Below, in pieces: positions 4,806-5,290 of a stretch of DNA of 5,290 nt. This DNA comes from Bacillota bacterium (lineage in GTDB: Bacteria > Bacillota > DTU030), in NCBI GenBank assembly GCA_012841005.1, contig DUVO01000276.1, positions 1 to 5,290 of the forward strand, given 5' to 3'. Every line of letters starts with the position of its first letter. Within the stretch, counting starts at the first letter, position 1. Under the pieces are notes generated by a model that saw only the letters and a list, made by a program, of their open reading frames with translations, was not told where the DNA came from and did not search any database. A program made the position numbers and the translations under genes.

Positions 4806-5290
4806 ATGGATAAAACACCAAGGGGATTGCGGCTGCACATTGCCATCCTGGGACGGCGCAATGCGGGAAAATCAAGCCTAATCAACGCCATTACCAATCA
4901 GGACATAGCCCTCGTTTCCTCAATACCCGGCACCACCACAGACCCGGTTTACAAGGCTATGGAAGTACCCCCCCTGGGACCGATCATGTTGGTTGATACT
5001 GCCGGAATCGATGACGAGGGGGAACTGGGGCAAAAGCGGGTCAAAAGGACCATGAAGGTCCTGGAAACAGCGGATGTTGCCCTGCTGGTTGTCGATGGCC
5101 GCCTGGGTCTAAGCAGTTTCGATCAAGGGATGGCGGCCCTCTGCAGTGAGAGAAAGATCCCCTGGCTCCTGGTGTACACCAAAGGGGATCTGGTCGCTGA
5201 AGACAGGAAAGCCCGGCTGGCCCGGGAGCACCGGATAAAATACGATGTCCCGGTCCTGTGGGTGAGTTCTGTCACCAAAGCCGGTATTGA
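4806..5290 (+). CDS. hydF: [FeFe]-hydrogenase maturation GTPase HydF, N-terminal 161 residues
   Basis: HydF is the GTPase scaffold that receives the 2Fe precursor assembled by HydG and HydE and passes it to the apo-hydrogenase. The visible part is its Era/TrmE-like GTPase domain: P-loop GRRNAGKSS at 16-24 (K22), switch I PGTTTDPVYKAM at 41-52, DTAG at 64-67, a G4 motif that reads TKGD at 125-128 where NKxD is usual, and SS at 154-155 for G5. The N-terminus TPRGLRLHIAILGRRNAGKSS is the characteristic HydF opening. The dimerisation domain and the C-terminal domain with the conserved cluster-binding cysteines lie beyond the window; full HydF proteins are about 400 residues. The start is supported by GAGGTGA (4793-4799) 6 bases before the ATG. 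It follows hydE after 128 bases on the same strand, most likely in one operon. Confidence 0.96.
   Translation, partial: MDKTPRGLRLHIAILGRRNAGKSSLINAITNQDIALVSSIPGTTTDPVYKAMEVPPLGPIMLVDTAGIDDEGELGQKRVKRTMKVLETADVALLVVDGRLGLSSFDQGMAALCSERKIPWLLVYTKGDLVAEDRKARLAREHRIKYDVPVLWVSSVTKAGI

Noticed and set aside
4254..4897. Minus-strand open frames over the hydE end, the spacer and the hydF start
   Set aside because: They overlap well-supported plus-strand genes and have no domain-like sequence or ribosome sites.
1..5290. CRISPR array, tRNA/rRNA gene or insertion sequence
   Set aside because: I saw no spaced direct repeats, tRNA cloverleaf signatures, rRNA sequence, transposase-like frames or terminal inverted repeats.

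Overview
The window looks like chromosomal DNA of a strictly anaerobic, Clostridia-class Firmicute. The evidence is the [FeFe]-hydrogenase maturation genes, strong GGAGG-type ribosome binding sites, a RecD2 helicase without RecBC, a clostridial-type Rex operator and a UUCG/poly-U intrinsic terminator. I cannot name the species from sequence alone. Most coding DNA is GC-rich, but the stretch from about 2920 to 3600 is visibly AT-richer.

Layout. The left half is read on the minus strand. A D-2-hydroxyacid dehydrogenase (2899 to 1961) is followed after 69 bases by the RecD2/YrrC helicase gene (1891 to beyond base 1, about the last 100 residues missing). No terminator is visible between them, so they may be cotranscribed. 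A 452-base divergent intergenic region (2900-3351) follows. The right half is read on the plus strand: a TM1266-family 'hydrogenase system regulator' (3352-3600), hydE (3607-4677) and the first 161 codons of hydF (4806 to the window end). HydE and HydF help build and deliver the 2Fe subcluster of the [FeFe]-hydrogenase H-cluster. The third maturase, HydG, and the hydrogenase itself are not in view.

The most interesting part is the control region of the hyd operon, which appears to have two layers. First, a near-consensus Rex operator (3079-3096) covers the perfect TTGACA -35 box of an extended -10 promoter. This predicts repression at low NADH/NAD+ and release when NADH builds up. Second, an untranslated leader of about 225 bases carries two well-formed hairpins, a perfect 8-bp/UUCG terminator (3302-3331) and a 14-bp antiterminator (3265-3312) that consumes the terminator's 5' arm and loop. 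This is the architecture of a riboswitch or protein-controlled attenuator. I could not match the leader to any riboswitch class I know, so it is a candidate undescribed cis-regulatory RNA controlling [FeFe]-hydrogenase maturation.
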